DNA from: Granulicatella elegans
GTDB lineage: Bacteria; Bacillota; Bacilli; Lactobacillales; Aerococcaceae
Length of the DNA: 64,000 nt
Assembly (NCBI RefSeq): GCF_020735385.1
Contig: NZ_CP085953.1
Span: 496,001 to 560,000 of the forward strand
Direction of reading: 5' to 3'
Positions 62,493 to 64,000 of this stretch are shown one piece after another (within the stretch, counting starts at the first letter, position 1; the number at the start of each line of letters is the position of its first letter). The notes under the pieces are model-generated. The model searched no databases, had not been told where the DNA came from, and was given only the letters and a program-made list of their open reading frames with translations. The position numbers and the translations under genes were made by a program.

Positions 62493-63869
62493 ATGGCAAA
62501 AGCAACCGTTAGCTATCTATGTTCAGAATGTGGGTATGTTTCTCCTAGATATTTAGGGAAATGTCCAAATTGTGGACAATGGAGTACGATGGAAGAATAT
62601 AAGGAAGTTGCTACAAGTAGTACTAAAAAACAATCTTTAGTGAGTCATTCTGAAGAAAAAAATCGAGCAAAACCACTTCGTATTGATCAAGTTGCTTATG
62701 AACGTGTCAAACGTGTAGAAACTTCGATGCAAGAATTAGATCGTGTATTAGGTGGTGGAGTCGTTCCTGGTTCTCTTGTATTAATTGGTGGAGACCCTGG
62801 AATTGGGAAGTCTACTTTGTTATTACAAGTATCGAGTCAATTACAAAAATCAGGAGGCAGTGTTTTATATGTTTCAGGTGAGGAAAGTGCTGCACAAGTA
62901 AAAATGCGTGCAGAACGTTTAGGGATGCAAGCAGATGGGTTTTATATTTATCCGGAAACAAATTTACAGGCTGTAGTGACACAAGTCGAACAATTAAAGC
63001 CAGACTATGTGATTATCGATTCGATTCAGACAATGGCTCATCCGCAAGCAACAGGAATTGCAGGAAGTGTTTCTCAAGTAAGAGAATCAACGGCAACATT
63101 GATGAGATTAGCGAAGTTAAATCAAATTGCGATTTTTATTGTAGGACATGTAACGAAAGAAGGAGCTTTGGCAGGGCCTAGAATGTTGGAACATATGGTG
63201 GATACGGTATTGTATTTTGAAGGGGAAAAACACCATAGTTTTAGGATTTTACGTTCGGTAAAAAATCGTTTCGGTTCGACAAATGAAATTGGTGTATTTG
63301 AGATGATGCAAGATGGATTAAAAGAAGTGGTGAATCCGTCAGAAGTTTTCTTAGAGGAACGATTAAAAGGGGCAACAGGATCTGCAATTGTTGTGTCGCT
63401 TGAAGGAACTCGTCCAATCTTAGCAGAAGTTCAATGTTTATTATCTCCAGCAATTTTTGGAAATGCTCGAAGAACAACGAGTGGATTGGATTATAATCGT
63501 GTAGCTCTACTAATGGCAGTATTAGAAAAGAGAGCCGGATTATTGTTACAAAATCAAGATGCTTATTTCAAATCTACAGGCGGTTTGAAATTAAATGAAC
63601 CAGCAATTGATTTAGCGATTGCGATGAGTATTGTTTCAAGTTATAAAGAACAGGGAACAGCAGTAGATGATTGTTTTGTAGGAGAAATTGGATTAACGGG
63701 AGAAATTCGTCGTGTCAATCGTATTAGCGATCGTGTAAAGGAAGCACAAAAATTAGGGTTTAAACGAATTTTTATCCCAAAAAATAATATCGATGGATGG
63801 GAATTTCCAAAAGGAATTGAAGTTGTCGGAGTTTCCTCTGTGAAAGAAGCCATTCAAAAAGCATTTTAA
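62493..63869 (+). CDS. radA: DNA repair protein RadA
   Basis: 458 residues. Zinc finger [21 protein letters not shown], RecA-like ATPase with Walker [13 protein letters not shown], the RadA motif KNRFG, and a Lon-like C-terminal domain. Helps branch migration in recombination and transformation. RBS AAGGAG. The gene order dut-radA-yacL is usual in Lactobacillales; disA is not present. Confidence 0.97.
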   Translation: MAKATVSYLCSECGYVSPRYLGKCPNCGQWSTMEEYKEVATSSTKKQSLVSHSEEKNRAKPLRIDQVAYERVKRVETSMQELDRVLGGGVVPGSLVLIGGDPGIGKSTLLLQVSSQLQKSGGSVLYVSGEESAAQVKMRAERLGMQADGFYIYPETNLQAVVTQVEQLKPDYVIIDSIQTMAHPQATGIAGSVSQVRESTATLMRLAKLNQIAIFIVGHVTKEGALAGPRMLEHMVDTVLYFEGEKHHSFRILRSVKNRFGSTNEIGVFEMMQDGLKEVVNPSEVFLEERLKGATGSAIVVSLEGTRPILAEVQCLLSPAIFGNARRTTSGLDYNRVALLMAVLEKRAGLLLQNQDAYFKSTGGLKLNEPAIDLAIAMSIVSSYKEQGTAVDDCFVGEIGLTGEIRRVNRISDRVKEAQKLGFKRIFIPKNNIDGWEFPKGIEVVGVSSVKEAIQKAF

Positions 63870-63899
63870 TAAAATCATCAAATAAGGAGGTTGAATAAC

Positions 63900-64000
63900 A
63901 TGGATTCATCCGTAAAAGGTCAACTTTTTGCTAAACGAATGATTAGCCTTATCTTTGTCATTTTAGGCGGTAGTTTGGGAGTGACCTATTTATCATTATT
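63900..64000 (+). CDS. PIN/TRAM-domain membrane protein YacL, N-terminal part
   Basis: Starts with MDSSVKGQLFAKRMISLIFVILGG and continues past the window edge. Only about 33 residues with one hydrophobic helix are seen; the assignment rests on that helix and on the usual position after radA. AAGGAGG precedes the ATG. Confidence 0.6.
   Translation, partial: MDSSVKGQLFAKRMISLIFVILGGSLGVTYLSL

Overview
The window is AT-rich, low-GC Firmicutes DNA that spans a chromosomal origin of replication. Shine-Dalgarno sites are AGGAGG-like, promoters are TTGACA/TATAAT-like and terminators end in T tracts. The order rpmH-rnpA-yidC-jag on one side and dnaA-dnaN-yaaA-recF-gyrB-gyrA on the other, followed by rpsF-ssb-rpsR, gdpP-rplI, rlmH, ktrB-ktrA, dut-radA-yacL, together with lactose/cellobiose-type PTS genes, MsmK, CcpA-like cre sites and PurR, points to Lactobacillales, most likely an Enterococcaceae-like organism. 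I cannot fix the genus; the 16S gene (about 30011-31563, minus strand) would.

Layout. The origin lies at about 35750-36050 (DnaA boxes), with a second box cluster between dnaA and dnaN and two perfect parS sites at 53185-53245. Most genes run away from the origin: minus strand to its left, plus strand to its right. Left arm from the window start: an operon for a PTS permease (IIA, IIB, IIC), a short GrdB-like protein and two M42-family proteins, the upstream one catalytically degenerate (minus strand); a membrane protein; tRNA-Gln and tRNA-Tyr; a chorismate mutase with an anion transporter; a DUF2087 protein; ribU under an FMN riboswitch; uvrA with a LexA box; exoA; an OmpR/VanR-type two-component system; then a head-on plus-strand group (frameshifted lipL, an HD hydrolase, a HAD phosphatase, purR); an AEC transporter; a zinc-type ABC transporter pair; a broken secreted-protein gene behind an orphan TPP riboswitch; a second two-component system with a CPBP protein; a phosphoesterase; and one rRNA operon (16S-23S-5S-tRNA-Asn-tRNA-Thr, no spacer tRNA). 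An RNPP-like regulator with a small neighbour precedes jag-yidC-rnpA-rpmH.

Right arm: replication and gyrase genes, an ABC exporter, a Met-type T-box in front of a decayed YxjG/YxjH-type methionine synthase, an IS30 scrap, an IS1202-type element with a 27-bp target duplication just upstream of the rpsF promoter, ribosomal proteins and ssb, the c-di-AMP phosphodiesterase gdpP, rplI, rlmH, the Ktr potassium transporter, an IS1182-type element, msmK, dut, radA and the start of yacL.

Themes. (1) Gene decay: orphan TPP riboswitch, T-box with a ruined gene, broken secreted protein, lipL frameshifted in an A10 tract, and several dead insertion sequences. (2) Insertion sequences sit in intergenic transcription signals: one split the stem-loop of the dnaN terminator, another fills the gap between the stop codons of ktrA and msmK, and another abuts the rpsF promoter. 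(3) A cloverleaf-like 154-bp inverted-repeat element follows purR. (4) The PTS/M42/GrdB-like operon, with an apparently inactive M42 paralogue beside one with an intact N-terminal motif, is the best candidate for an uncharacterised system. All identifications rest on reading motifs and order by eye; no searches were run.
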